Assembly (NCBI GenBank): GCA_020744425.1
Contig: JAGMUV010000025.1
Location: forward strand, 62,001 to 126,000
Direction: 5' to 3'
Length of the DNA: 64,000 bases
Source: Dactylonectria macrodidyma
Taxonomy: Eukaryota > Ascomycota > Sordariomycetes > Hypocreales > Nectriaceae
Shown here: positions 10,456 through 22,023 of the stretch, piece after piece
How the letters are laid out: every line of letters begins with the position of its first letter
How positions within the stretch are numbered: position 1 is the first letter of the stretch
The notes under the pieces: generated by a model
Told to the model about the DNA's origin: nothing
The model's input: only the letters and a program-made list of their open reading frames with translations
Databases searched by the model: none
Made by a program: the position numbers and the translations under genes

Positions 10456-12123
10456 TGGATGTCTACGTCGACATGTTGGATTGGAGTTTTGGTGTTGATG
10501 ATATTCTAACTCTCTACATCACATTTTGCTTAATCATTATATGTTGCAGCACATTGACGCGAATATTGTTACGAAAATTGGCCTTCGGGCGCATCCACAT
10601 CCGGCGACTCGGGGACTTGGTCGAGAGATCTTGACTGTGCTTGATCCGTCAGACCCCTGAAAATGGTTGCATCTAACCAACTCATCACGAAGCATGACGT
10701 TTTGCAGTACGTAAGCCCCTTGATCCTACAACGAACCATGGCCGAGCAAGCCAACATGTGATTTCACGGGCTCCATTACCATGCTTTAGCGAGTGCAGTG
10801 TGTTTTTTAGTTGGAGCGCTTGAACCAACCCAAGAATCTGGATGCACTATTCCCTCCCCTGTCTCTCTTCATGTTACACGTTCATAAGCGACTTCGCCAG
10901 AACATCCGAGATCGGAGACTATCCCCCATCCCAAGGTGTCAATTGTTGCTTGTGATGTTGCGTACTCCTAGCACTATATTTAGCTCACCAAGCCAAGGCT
11001 AGACTTCTTTGACCCGTATTGACTGTTCGCCAACGTAGGTTTTAATCTAGCCTCCTTTAACGTAGGTGTATAGATTCTATCCTCGATTGTATCACACTCT
11101 AGCTAGAAATCGCCGTGCAGTGCTACTACGAAACGCTGTCGTGATTCGAGCCCTAAGCCGACTGAGACGAAGTCCTGGCCGCAGCCACCCTGATCAGCGC
11201 AACAAAGTTTGGAATAGTCAAGCCCTAACACACGCCACGAGGATCGTTTGCATGGCTGTTGAGGTCGTGAGGTTTGTAGGTATGTAGGTGGACACGTCTG
11301 TAGAAGAGCGTCTGGCAGCACATCGACCAGAAGAAAAGTGACAAGGATTTTTTGAGACTACAATTCGAAGGTTTTCAGTTTCCCGTCTACTTGTAGTCGC
11401 CACCGCCAAAGGAGCAGAACAGACACCAGAACCATTCGACTCCATCTAGGTCCATTCTACATCCCATCCAAGAGCTGTGCAGACCTGTCACTTCGCCATC
11501 ATCTCTTTCGTTACCGTCCGAGCCCTGTACGTCTGGACATCGCCATTTTCTTCAATGCTCTCTGAACCGAGAAGGATACTCGCCAAATCTTAGCGGTAAC
11601 TGAGCGAAGTGCGGAGGCAGCTCTGAAGAAAGCTGCTCTATTAGAGATTCAAATGACTTACGACAGATGTTGTTGAGAAGCCTCGGCACTGAAGAAGTCC
11701 GTCAATTTTTGAAGGGGGACCGAAGTAATGTTTGCACGTATGTCTTTCTTGCAGTTGTAATAGACATTGCTTCTGCTTCTGCCGAGTAGTCACTCTTGGA
11801 AGGCAGCGACATGTCATCTACAGCTTTTGAATGCAAAAAAGAATGTGGCTGGTAGATCTAGATGGTAAGCGTCACGGAATCGCGACGATGAAACCAGTGA
11901 GGAACTTTATAACAGAACAGCCCCGATGCCAATCTATCGTTGATGCTGTTATCCTTCACACTTCCCCCGCTGCTCAGTTGCTTTCCTCGGTCTAATTCAT
12001 AACTAGCAGCCAGGTTTTCAGACGCATGCCCAAGACCTCACCGCCAATCATATTTCAGACTCGATTGAACCATTTTCTTGAAGCCATGCACCTTACCATA
12101 GAACAAACTCCAGAAGAGGGTTA
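10456..12123. other. Intergenic, no gene seen
   Basis: About 1.7 kb of mixed composition downstream of the acyltransferase. Only short frames, no repeats longer than a few bases noticed, and no RNA gene recognised. Confidence 0.5.
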
Positions 12124-14015
12124 TCAAACTATGATAATAAGCTTCTCTTCCATCTTTCTTTTGTAAAATGGGCCAGAAAACCACGAGTCCCTCGCTGTCC
12201 AATCTGGAAATACCATTGCCATCATAGCTATTCTTTCATACGTGTCCGTCTCCGACGTTCTGGCTTCCTTCAACACAAGGAAGAAATCTGTCACGACAGT
12301 TGAGCCAAATGATGGATTGTCGTATAGATGCAGAAGATAGGCTTTTGTGAGCTTGCAGCCACCAGATTTCTTAGCGTTCAAGAAGTCAAAGTCGGTTCGA
12401 TCGTCGTACTTGAAGTCTGCGAAGAATGACAGCCCGGCATTTCCGATGTCGAGAGCGTCTAGGCCTTTAAAGTTGTTTGTGCATGGCTCTACGCTGTGAC
12501 CCCTCGTAGACAGCCAAGAGTCATACTCCACCGTGTATGCAGTCCTACTCCTGGATGATGTGCACCGACGGTAGATCCGACGGAGAGGGGTCGGGAGAAT
12601 AGCTGTCTGCAGGCGGACCAATCCAGACTTGACTGTCCCCGTGGGGTCTGACCCACCAAGCACACACTCGACCGCTTGTATCCTGTCTTGAAAAGCCTGT
12701 CTATGATGGCTTTTCTGGGCGTAGGTGTACTTGATTCCCGCGGTGGCCTCGACGCTGGTCCAGGACCAGCTCGGAGCTCTCATGGCCTTCGGATGTTTGG
12801 GGTCTCCCAGATCTTGGCGAGGTTGCTTAACAGGTGGCTCAACAGTCCAAAGCATGCCTTCAGTAAAACTTCTTTCCCATATTCCAGCCAGATAACGATC
12901 TCCTGTCAACCGTCCGATGTCTTTGGCACATCCTGATAGTGCGGGAAGATTATCATGCGGCTTTGTGAGACCTAGTTTGGTGTACTGAGTCACTGTTTGT
13001 TACCAGTGCTGGGTCAATTAGCGAGCCGAAAGCATTCCCCTCGTTCTGTTGAACTTTTCTAGTTCTACATATTGATCTTTTCCTTGAAGCATATCTCGGC
13101 CCGCCTCCGACCTTGGCCTCACATGAGGCGGCATGTATTCGTTGCCGCATTCTCAGACTGTTTTCTCTTTACATCCGAACTGAAGTTCTTGATAATTGTA
13201 ATAGAGAATCCGCCGAGAAAGCATGTGTTCTTGATACACCCAACCCCGGGTGAAGAGAGGAAGCACCTTGCCAAATTGCGTCATATCAGTCAATGGATCT
13301 TCTCCGTTGGAATCCCGCATCGCAACAACCGTGTCGACACCGTCTCCCTGGACATGGAAGCAAAGGTCATCGCATCTCGTAGGCGGGAAACAGTCGCCGC
13401 GAAAGTCAGACGAGGAAACCGCAGCAATGGTTACGAAGCCATGACGATATATGTCTGCCATCTTGCTCGACTCTACCTCCCAGTCTTGGGAGGAGTCTTG
13501 AATAATGCAGAGAGACTCAATCCATAGATATCGAAGTCCCATCCTGCGCGATATGGCCACGGCATCTTGAAATGCTTTGGGGAGTTTGGACAACAGAATG
13601 CCCTGAAAGTGATCGTTTAATGTTGCCGTTGTCGTGATCACAGGCATCTTGTCTTTCCCCCAACAGTGCGATAAGCAGGCGTAGATTCCCTTCATGTGCC
13701 CTGTGTACGCAAGTTTGATTTTCAGTCGAGAAGTCTTGTGGGTAGTGGGACGTTGCCACCTCCACCGCATTGCCCATGGGACATTTCACACTCATTTATC
13801 CATTCGTGCGCTTTCTCGAAGGATGGGTCAGAGGATGTGTCGCCGATAATGATATCTGCAGAGGGTAAGCCTTGAAGCCTGCGGTTGGTGCCTGCAAATG
13901 AGTGTGAGTCCATGCGCCGGTTATGATGAATAGACGGGCTCCGATGCCCGGCAGAGTTTGGCCAGATCAAGCACCACATTGGTCGACCCATCAACACAGC
14001 CTTTTCACACGCCAA
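12124..14015 (-). pseudogene. HET-domain gene, broken by three in-frame stops and a frameshift
   Basis: One reading frame from about 13770 down to 12124 carries a complete heterokaryon-incompatibility protein body. It has the HET core (YACLSHCWG, then LRYLWIESLCIIQD with a Glu at the usual Asp position, then RGWVYQEHMLSRRILYY) and the usual C-terminal half containing APSWSWTSV and a YERI block. The frame is cut by TGA at 13155-13153, TAA at 13020-13018 and TAA at 13002-13000, all in register with the coding sense on both sides. The upstream part (to 14015) holds the expected pre-HET block, with WINECEMSHGQC followed by the LPTRLLD motif, but it is in a different frame and hits TGA directly after LLD near 13740. 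No GT-AG intron removes these lesions. TGA and TAA are what CGA and CAA become by C-to-T change. HET proteins trigger cell death on fusion of unlike strains; this copy should not make a full protein. Confidence 0.85.
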
Positions 14016-15233
14016 TGTTGGAGAGAGCTCCAGCCGGAATGACTGATAGTTTCACGAGTGTCTTCCGAGTCCCATGCTAGCTGCGTATGCATATCCTTTG
14101 GTCTCAGTTAGGCGGGCAGTTTCACTTGACTTCCTGTCAATCAACATGATATCACGGTCAAATTTTCTCAAATCTTCACTCGTGAAATAATTGTCATCGC
14201 GCTGCCTGTCTAGGTCATTCATATGGGGGTGGTGACGACCACAGCGCTTCCATCATCTTCGTAAACAAGTACCAAGAGCCCATATTTCATTTCATCAATA
14301 TTTCCCCTTCCATTTTCACTTGGACGACCCATCCTATCAATTTGCATTGATTCTGTAGCTTGCCTGGTACAAATCGGCGCGGTTGGACAGAGAGCGCACA
14401 GTATTTCACCTAGAATCAACCACAAATAGAGACATATGCTTAGACCTCTTGCTTCATCTTCATCTTTCACGGACACCCCTAGTCTTGAGATTGAATTACA
14501 GCTTGAGCCTTCACGTGATTATTTTTCAGGGAGCGGGATGTCTCATCACGGACCGCTCGGCCGATGGGAGAGTTTGATGTTGGCGGACCAGGCAACGTTA
14601 GGCTGCAAGATCGGTTGCTTGTGCAGACATTAGCACGGGATAAAATGAAGATATGCAATGATCAGCATGCCCTAGGGGCCATCCGCACATATCTGCTCAT
14701 TCCCCTAACATCAGATCCACATTTCTGCAAGGGGCGGCTCAATGCCAAGCTTGAGATCCCGCATGGGCACGTCGCGTATCAGAGACACCAGGGAAGTCTG
14801 TGGGCACAGAGAGTGAATAAAATGTAACCTTGGAAGACCTCCGGATTGTGTATCTTCACAAGAGATCTTGGCGCTTATTCACAAAATGACGTCGTTCGCC
14901 ACATCTTGGAGGTCCCGTACTCTGTACATAATCGGCACACCGTAGACGCTACTGACAATAGCTTGATAGCTAAAAGGTTGGTGTCTTAGACAGTCAAATT
15001 TCACGCCCCACTGGCCGATTTTGACCATTCCAGGAGACATGGGTATGCACTGTGCGAGCCCGCTCAGCTGAAAGAGACACAAGCCTCGCAATCATAAGTC
15101 AGAGATGGGCAACAGTGTTGTCGAGCTAGCTAGGAGACTAGATTCACTCTTGAGGTGCTGCCATCCCACATCTAGAATCTTACACCCCTTCGATGTGAAT
15201 AATCGATCTTTTTGGGGCGACAATCCTGCAATC
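14016..15233. other. Intergenic; possible degraded 5' end of the HET pseudogene
   Basis: The minus strand between 14016 and 14476 holds short frames of HET N-terminus-like composition separated by stops, which may be the decayed start of the neighbouring pseudogene. From 14477 to 15233 I see no gene, and the last part is the promoter of the epimerase gene. Confidence 0.35.
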
Positions 15234-16259
15234 ATGCTTCCCACTCCTCCAGCTGAAGCGGCCGAATGGGCCCCATCATCAAAACGACAAATCCTCGTCA
15301 CCGGCGGTGCGGGATTCATCGGTTCGCATCTCGTTGATCGTCTACTGGAGACAGGGAGCTGGCAGGTCGTCGTCGTGGACAACTTTGATGACTTCTATTC
15401 ACCAGCAGTGAAGCGTTCAAACATCGCGGCCCATCACTGCAACCCCGACTTCACATTGTGCGAGCTGGATGTGCGGCATCTCGACAGTCTACGCAAGGTC
15501 TTTCGGGAGCATAACTTCGATACCATCGTGCATCTAGCTTCGCGAGCTGGCGTCAGACCGTCGTTGGAAGATCCCGCTGGGTATCTCGACACCAATGTCG
15601 GCGGCACGTTGAACCTCCTCGAGTGCGCCAAAGAGTTCGGCGTCCAGCAGTTCGTCTTTGGGTCCTCGTCGAGCATCTACGGGCTCAACGCCAAGGTGCC
15701 CTTCTCCGAGAGCGACAACACCGCGAAGCCTATCTCGCCCTACGCGGCGTCCAAGGGAGCATGCGAGCTGATGTGCCACACCTACTCTCACCTCTACGAC
15801 ATCCGGTGCGTGTGCCTCCGGTTCTTCACCGTGTACGGCGCCCGCCAGCGTCCCGATCTGGCCATCCACAAGTTCGCCAACTTGATTCACAACGGCAAGC
15901 CGATCCCGGTGTTTGGAAACGGCACGACTCGCCGCGACTACACTTACGTCGACGACATCATCCAGGGGGTTTGCGCCGCCATTGACTTCAAAGAGTCCAA
16001 GTACGAGACCTTCAACCTCGGCGAGTCGCAGACGACGGAGCTCTCCGAGCTGATCGAGCTGCTGGAGGAAAACCTGGGTCGGAGAGCCATCATTGACCGG
16101 CACGGGGCTCAAGCTGGCGATGTGCCCCTCACGTTCGCCGACATTTCAAAAGCGAGGATGGCGCTGGGCTATGATCCGCAGACCAAGATTGATCAGGGCA
16201 TCCCGAAATTCGTCGACTGGTTTCTGCACCAAAAGGGGTCGCGTAAAGGCTCGGAATGA
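15234..16259 (+). CDS. NAD-dependent sugar epimerase, UDP-glucuronate 4-epimerase-like
   Basis: A single exon encodes 341 residues from the ATG at 15234. The frame is open to an earlier ATG at 15105, but those 43 codons are not part of the fold. It is an extended short-chain dehydrogenase: the NAD-binding loop TGGAGFIGS lies at 23-31 and the catalytic Y170-x3-K174 in SPYAASKGACE. Family signatures follow, namely RFFTVYGARQRPD, then the RRDYTYVDDI segment that places the sugar. The TVYG-x-RQRPD form is typical of UDP-glucuronate/UDP-galacturonate 4-epimerases (CapI-like, common in bacteria and plants) more than of Gal10-type galactose epimerases. The reaction would be interconversion of UDP-glucuronate and UDP-galacturonate or a close relative. 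It converges on the glycosyltransferase-like gene at 16523-18463, 263 bp away. Confidence 0.88.
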   Translation: MLPTPPAEAAEWAPSSKRQILVTGGAGFIGSHLVDRLLETGSWQVVVVDNFDDFYSPAVKRSNIAAHHCNPDFTLCELDVRHLDSLRKVFREHNFDTIVHLASRAGVRPSLEDPAGYLDTNVGGTLNLLECAKEFGVQQFVFGSSSSIYGLNAKVPFSESDNTAKPISPYAASKGACELMCHTYSHLYDIRCVCLRFFTVYGARQRPDLAIHKFANLIHNGKPIPVFGNGTTRRDYTYVDDIIQGVCAAIDFKESKYETFNLGESQTTELSELIELLEENLGRRAIIDRHGAQAGDVPLTFADISKARMALGYDPQTKIDQGIPKFVDWFLHQKGSRKGSE

Positions 16260-16522
16260 AAGGTAACAGCGAGGACAGGCACATGTGTATTATAAGACAA
16301 TAGCGCAACCTTACTATTTAATTGTATTGTAAAATATTTCCACGGGTTTCTGCTCTGAAATGCATTTCCCAGGCTTGGGTTAAAGAGTGGCGGCCAGGAC
16401 AGAAAGGGCCGTGTATAAGACTATGGTGCAAGCTTTCTATGTGGTTGTATTGTATTGGAAATAACTTTCCCCGTTCTTCTATTAAATATCGTACAATCGT
16501 GACAGCAACAATTGTGACAACT

Positions 16523-18463
16523 TCATTCAATTCCACCCTTGCCATCGCGGAGTACTTCGTCCCACCAATTCTGCGGCCCTTCCGGGTCCTCTGGTTCCTC
16601 CTCAAACCGGCACACATGATCGTACTCCATCTCGACCATGGGCTGTACGAGTGACTTGCGGAAGAACCGAGGCCTCCTTCGCACCCTGTCCAACGGCGGA
16701 GCCCAGTATGTGACATTGGTTGACTCAAGCTTGACCTCGCCCAGCGGAGTCAGCTCCTTGGGCGCCAGACCGATGGTGACAAGCTGTCGCAGGTACTTGA
16801 AGTACCACATGTCGGCCCACCACCACGTACGTCGCCCTTTGAGGCCGTGAGCCCGCGCATTGTGGTGCAAGAGCACGGGGACATTTTCGGTCCAGAAGTC
16901 GGCGTACATTGGCATCTCACCCCAGTCCGCACTAGGAACGATCTTCTTCAAGGGGTTCGAAGAGGCCTTGATGTCGGCTGGGACACCACGCAGGCGTACA
17001 GGGTCGATGCCAAGTTTTGTCGACCGCGCACCAATGTCCGCCTTGTTGTTCAACCTGACGATCCATCCATCCTTCTCGGCGTGAGAAGTAGGAACGGAAA
17101 TCTCCTGACGGTAGTCGAGTCCAAAGTGATACTCATAGTCCCGGTTCATGATCGACAGGGCGTCGGTATCGTTGCCATCGGCACCAGAGTCATCGTACCT
17201 TCTTCGCCACTTCCTCCACAACTCCTGCTCTCCCAGCACCTCTCCTGTCATGCCCTGCTCGCTCCAAAGCTCCTCGCCTCGGCCGGCACCGCTCTGAAGC
17301 TTGGAGCTTGTGCGGCGGAAAAGATTTCTCAAATCTCCGGCTGGGCCTATGTAGGTGCCTCCGTTGATGTATTTGGGACGCATTGTGTGGAAGTCGGTCA
17401 TGTTATGGTTGTCGTCCGTAGCGGCGCCGTAAAGGTCTATCCTCTCCGGGCTCTCGGGCATCAAGTTACAGCGCATAGTTATATTTGTGTCGAACCTGGG
17501 GAAGCAGTTCTTTCCTGACGCTGCCATGATTGTCTGTTTCATCGGCATGGGTGATTGATGCGGCCATTCTTCGCGTAGCCGAGCGTTGGCTCGCGCGTTG
17601 CCCTCATGGTAGCGCTTTAGGAGAACGTCGGGAGTCAGTTGGAACCAGACGTCATAGCCATCAGCAATGAGGACGAGGTCATCCTTGTCGAGCCTCTCGT
17701 CAGGATGGGCGTTGGCGTTCAGGGCAGCATCGAGATAGTTCGCAACGCCGACGATCTTGAGCATGTTCCAGCCAATCGGCGACGGTGTAACCTCGCGGTA
17801 ATCCGCACCCCAGGTGATGACGATGGGGGTTGGATACCCAAGGATCATGGCACTGAACAGGAACTTGCATAGGTCTGGGTTTGGTCCCGTGGCGGGCAGA
17901 AGAACAACGAGACGCTGGTTCTTGTGCCCGGGTCGATCAAGATTCTCTGGGAATCGAGGCTGCTCTTTCCCTGACTTTCCGGGCTGCAAGAGGGGTGGTA
18001 GCTTAGGGTGTTTCTTAGGCGGTTGTTCGGGGGTTTCCGATTGTACAGGCGGTACAGGTTGCTTTGGGTTCTCGATCTTCTCGGGCTGCTTGGTCTTCTG
18101 GGACTGCGGGGCCAGCGCGGCCTTGGTGGTGGGCACAATCGCATACTCTGTGCGAGTCTGCCCGGCCTGTCCAGCCTGTCCATGCTTCTCAGACTGCTCG
18201 TTCTGCCCGACCGGCTTCGACTTGTTGGGAGGAGGCGGAGGAGCCTTCGATTCGACCGGCTTGTGTTGCCCAGGTTGCGCAGGGACATCGGGGGTAGATT
18301 CGAGCAGGGCTTTGGCGTTGGAAAGAGACAGCAAGAAGTAGAACAGGACGGAAACGACGACGATTCGAAACAGCATCCTCTGCCATTTCCCTCGATGCGC
18401 TGAGCCCGGGCTGGTGTTGCCCGGAAGCTGGGAGTCGGACTTTGACTTCCCGAAGCCAACCAT
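16523..18463 (-). CDS. Type II membrane glycosyltransferase-like protein (PLOD-type GT fold)
   Basis: A single exon encodes 646 residues. Residues 31-49 form one hydrophobic helix after a basic N-terminus, a signal anchor. A proline/glutamine/lysine-rich stalk follows at about 55-170, then a globular domain. In that domain, strands LVVLLPATG and PIVITWGAD and the acidic D268-G-Y-D-V-W273 motif, preceded by LVLIAD, match the nucleotide-sugar/metal site of the glycosyltransferase fold found in procollagen lysyl hydroxylase/galactosyltransferase proteins. C-terminal conserved blocks include PVLLHHNARAHG and RTWWWADMWYF. The family is widespread in filamentous ascomycetes and uncharacterised. It probably acts in the Golgi lumen. 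It is convergent with the sugar epimerase gene, which could supply its donor, but this is only a neighbourhood inference. Confidence 0.82.
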   Translation of the reverse strand: MVGFGKSKSDSQLPGNTSPGSAHRGKWQRMLFRIVVVSVLFYFLLSLSNAKALLESTPDVPAQPGQHKPVESKAPPPPPNKSKPVGQNEQSEKHGQAGQAGQTRTEYAIVPTTKAALAPQSQKTKQPEKIENPKQPVPPVQSETPEQPPKKHPKLPPLLQPGKSGKEQPRFPENLDRPGHKNQRLVVLLPATGPNPDLCKFLFSAMILGYPTPIVITWGADYREVTPSPIGWNMLKIVGVANYLDAALNANAHPDERLDKDDLVLIADGYDVWFQLTPDVLLKRYHEGNARANARLREEWPHQSPMPMKQTIMAASGKNCFPRFDTNITMRCNLMPESPERIDLYGAATDDNHNMTDFHTMRPKYINGGTYIGPAGDLRNLFRRTSSKLQSGAGRGEELWSEQGMTGEVLGEQELWRKWRRRYDDSGADGNDTDALSIMNRDYEYHFGLDYRQEISVPTSHAEKDGWIVRLNNKADIGARSTKLGIDPVRLRGVPADIKASSNPLKKIVPSADWGEMPMYADFWTENVPVLLHHNARAHGLKGRRTWWWADMWYFKYLRQLVTIGLAPKELTPLGEVKLESTNVTYWAPPLDRVRRRPRFFRKSLVQPMVEMEYDHVCRFEEEPEDPEGPQNWWDEVLRDGKGGIE

Positions 18464-20508
18464 TTTCGCTGGTCCACGCTTGAGTCTGTGGATGACGCGG
18501 GTTTAGCAGGGGAACGAGGAGACGAGACGAAATGTTTCTCAACGATGTGCCACGGTACGAAGTACATACCTACTGATAATCATCGAGCATGCAATTCCCC
18601 CTCGCCTTCCTCAGTGCGAGGCACTGTGCGGAGCAGAGGCTCCGATTACTTGGCAAAAGTGTCCAAGAAACCACAACTGAATCGTCGTTGGTCCATTCCT
18701 GAATCGCGCTGGGCGCGTGCCGGTTGACTTTCTACCCCTTGCAGATCTTTCCTTTTCTTTACCCCTCCTAACCTCCCCCTGCGTATTCCTCTTTGCTTCT
18801 TTTGCTTCTTGGCTGCTCGCATCTGGTTTGGTGTGATTTTTCGCGTCAAAACAGCCACAGCTAGCTCGCTTCGACACCCCTCACTACCCAAGCCACAACT
18901 GGATCGGCCAAGCCTCATCTCGTACCCGGGCAAGCCGCCTGAAAAAAGGACCGCACACCAATCCCCCCCAGCCACGCTCAATTCCTAAGGATAGAGCTAT
19001 TGAATTGGATCATGTTGGAACACCTAGGCGCAGGGTGGTCACGTGAAACTAGGTGGTCTTTCGGGACCGAATCGGGGAGGGCTCGCCGAACCCTCGCTAG
19101 GTTAGACAGTATTAGGAAGCCAGGAAAAGCTAGAGCTCCCTGACTTCAAGGGGCGGGAACCAGAACAGAAGATACGCAATACACACGCACGTTATGAGGT
19201 CATCAGAGTGGTCACCTTAGCTGCCTAACAAGAACATAATGATGTTAACATCAGACCGAACTGCATAGTGAAGAGACTATATATAATATTTTCAAAAATA
19301 AAATCCCAGTCAATAGAAGCTAATCTATCGGATGAGTATTTTCTTTTTCAAGCCTCTTCAAGCCTCTATTGCGCCCTTAAGACTAGTAGCCGTATTAGTG
19401 TGGGGTCTTTTTTTCGGGCCGCTTGCCGGGCTGAATGTTGCTGCCTCAGGTCCAGCCACATGTAACGAATAGTGTCCTGCTCACCTATCGATAAGATTGG
19501 TAGATAATAGCGCAATAATAAGATAGCGATCGACGCTCTGTTTTAGGAAACTGACTGCACTTCGCCGTTCTGCACTGACTGCCCATCACAATTCCAGCGA
19601 ATGTGTCGGGCGAGTGTGTTTCGTCAGAATGGTTATGCTAGGAATGCTGTAACGACTTCCATCTCGATACAGATTATTTATTGATATATTTTGGTGATGA
19701 AAGTTACACTCTGACAGACATAAGACCCATGCAAGTCGTCACGCTGGCGAAGGATAGAAGATTGCGATGGAAAGGGAGAAAAGACAGTGAAGAACGCAAT
19801 CGCGCCTCGACTTGAGCATTTGAAGGTCTTGCGATTACGCATCAAATCAATTGAGAAAATGTGATAAGAGATGCTGCGATAGTCGACGAGGAGATACCGG
19901 CAAACAGGCAATTATTTTGTCACACGCGTGCAGCCCGGGTAGTAGCGTGAAACAAAGAAAACCATGACTTGCCATTTGATGGACTTGGCAGTCTATTTTC
20001 ATGTCACTGCCTTATTAGTCTTGCTAGGGACTTGTGCGACCGGTTTTGCGCGTGCTACGTAGCTAGGTGACCTAGCTGTGCTTGAATACGAAAAGGACTG
20101 ATCCAAACAGAGCAGATCAGATTAAAGCATGCCAAATGCCGGATTGCCTCGATTCATCACGGTCGAGTCTTGGGCGGAAATACATGACGATGCATTGACT
20201 GGAAATGTGAGATCTCACAGTGTGCACATTAAGCAATGAATTGGGACATGTAATGCATTTCGGTGTAGGCTAGGTGTCGTTGTGTGATGCGCATTCTCCC
20301 AACTGGACGAGATTCAGTTTTGTCCACACATTTCATGTGAATCAACGTGCGAGGAGTAGTACCATGTACTTTCACAAAGAAAATTAATTCAGTTTCCGGC
20401 TTCGGAGAGAAGGGTAGTGGAAAATGTCTATTCAATTGATTACATATTTATCAGGTAACAGAAGGTTATCTCGCTGTCGAGGCTCCTGTGTCATACTTCT
20501 GCAACTAT
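18464..20508. other. Intergenic, partly AT-rich, no gene seen
   Basis: About 2 kb. The stretch 19200-19550 is AT-rich with small tandem words such as AAGCCTCTTC/AAGCCTCTAT and resembles decayed repetitive DNA, but I cannot identify a parent element. Short frames near 18611-18981 have no family likeness. The right part is the 3' flank of the transporter gene. Confidence 0.45.
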
Positions 20509-22023
20509 TCAAACCGACCGGCAAGTAAATGGGGCATGGTCAGAACCAGTCGAGACTTGATCCATCTGTTGATTGTTAGTATTGTTTCTTTTGTGAAGTT
20601 TGGGTCAAGCAGATCAACTTACAATGTCCACAATCGTCGCGTAAGTTCCGCCGACAAGGACCACCATGCCGATGATGAAGACAATGATGCTTCCGACGCT
20701 CATGGCAATATTCTCCCGAGCGAACCACTTTCCCTTGCACAGGAAAGCAAACCACATAATGCCAGGGACATAGAATGAGAATCCCGATACGAAGAGAGCC
20801 GAACACAGTGAAAGGAGGTCGGAAAAGATGGGGATTGTTTCGGCAATGATCCATGCAATGATGGTGAAGACACTGACAATCCCGATCCAGCTCGCCCAGC
20901 CGATGGGAGTGTTGATATATCGGTGAATCGAATTCTTATAGAGTCGGCCGTGGACATAGCGGAGGGCAACGGTTGTGTTGATTGATCCCGAGATGAAAAT
21001 GACTGGCAGTGCAACGCCGAAGGCGATTTTCGCAATGAGACCGCCTGCAGAGAGAAGGGCCGGTGACTGAACGGTAGATCCGATGAAGGCGTAGCAGAGG
21101 GCACCCGTAAGGGTGTAAATAACAATCTGCATCGCGCCGTTTGCCCAGATCGACTTCATGTAATCCTTGGGCGTATGCATCTCATCCATAAAGGAGAATT
21201 GTCCGATGGCGAAACTATAAGCAAAAACAATGTTGCTCACAGCAACAAAAGCCTCCGTAAAGCTCAAGTTGTCCTTGGGGTAGGCAGACCACGAGACGCC
21301 AGACAAGCCACCTGGCGAGTCACTGGCCTGAATGGCAGTGGCGATAATCGTGATTCCAATCGCGGCAAGGATGGAAACGAAATCGATGTATCCAAGGATC
21401 GCAACTTCGGTAAAGGAAGGAGGAATCGCGAGGATGAGAAGAATGATGGCAGAAACGGCAGAGAAGGCGATCGAACACACATGTCCTCCATTGATGGTGA
21501 CTAGGGCGATACTACCAGTGAGGGCGTGCGATCCCACAACGAGAAGCAACTCGAGAACGAAGGCGGCGCCAAAAATCTCGTATCCAAAGCGACCGAGTCC
21601 CACCTTGGCGAGCAACAAACGTCCGGCATCGGCATAGTGAGAAATGTCGGGATGGGCCAGCTTGACGCGGCCAACGATGTAGCTGGTGAAGACGGCGGCC
21701 AGACCCAGGAAGACCGTCAAGAAGACGCCGAGGATCATGCCCAACGTGTGGAACGCACCGGGCAGACTGAGGGCTCCAAGGGCGACGGCTTCGACGACCA
21801 GCACGATGGACAGGCGCTTCCAGCCCAGTCGGTGGAAATGGGCGTTGCCCTCGGCGGCAATCTGTTTCATCCGGTCATCGTTGAGCTCGCTCGACTCGCC
21901 AAAGATGTTGTTGTTGTCCTCTGTGTCGTCGGGGTACTTCTGACGAGCGGCTTCGGTGTCAACTTGTTGGTGTTGCTGGTTCTTCGCACCGGGAGCCGGC
22001 GTAACGGCAATGTCATGGCCCAT
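20509..22023 (-). CDS. Amino acid transporter (Aa_trans family, neutral amino acid permease MTR-like), two exons
   Basis: Exons are complement(20509-20565, 20623-22023), giving 485 residues. The intron has a GTAAGT donor, a perfect TACTAAC branch site and a CAG acceptor. The last exon of 18 codons restores the family's C-terminal ending (PFTCR), which supports the join. The protein has a hydrophilic N-terminus of about 65 residues followed by about eleven hydrophobic helices, beginning with a block rich in GALSLPGAFHTLG that is diagnostic of the Aa_trans/AVT-MTR family. Fungal MTR-type permeases import neutral and aromatic amino acids by proton symport at the plasma membrane. Specificity cannot be read from sequence here. 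It stands alone, with no metabolic partner beside it. Confidence 0.9.

Noticed and set aside
15534..16112. 192-codon minus-strand frame
   Set aside because: Complement of the epimerase gene, which has all catalytic motifs on the plus strand.
8951..16259. Secondary-metabolite cluster (acyltransferase, epimerase and neighbours)
   Set aside because: No polyketide synthase, NRPS, terpene synthase, P450 or local regulator is present between them.
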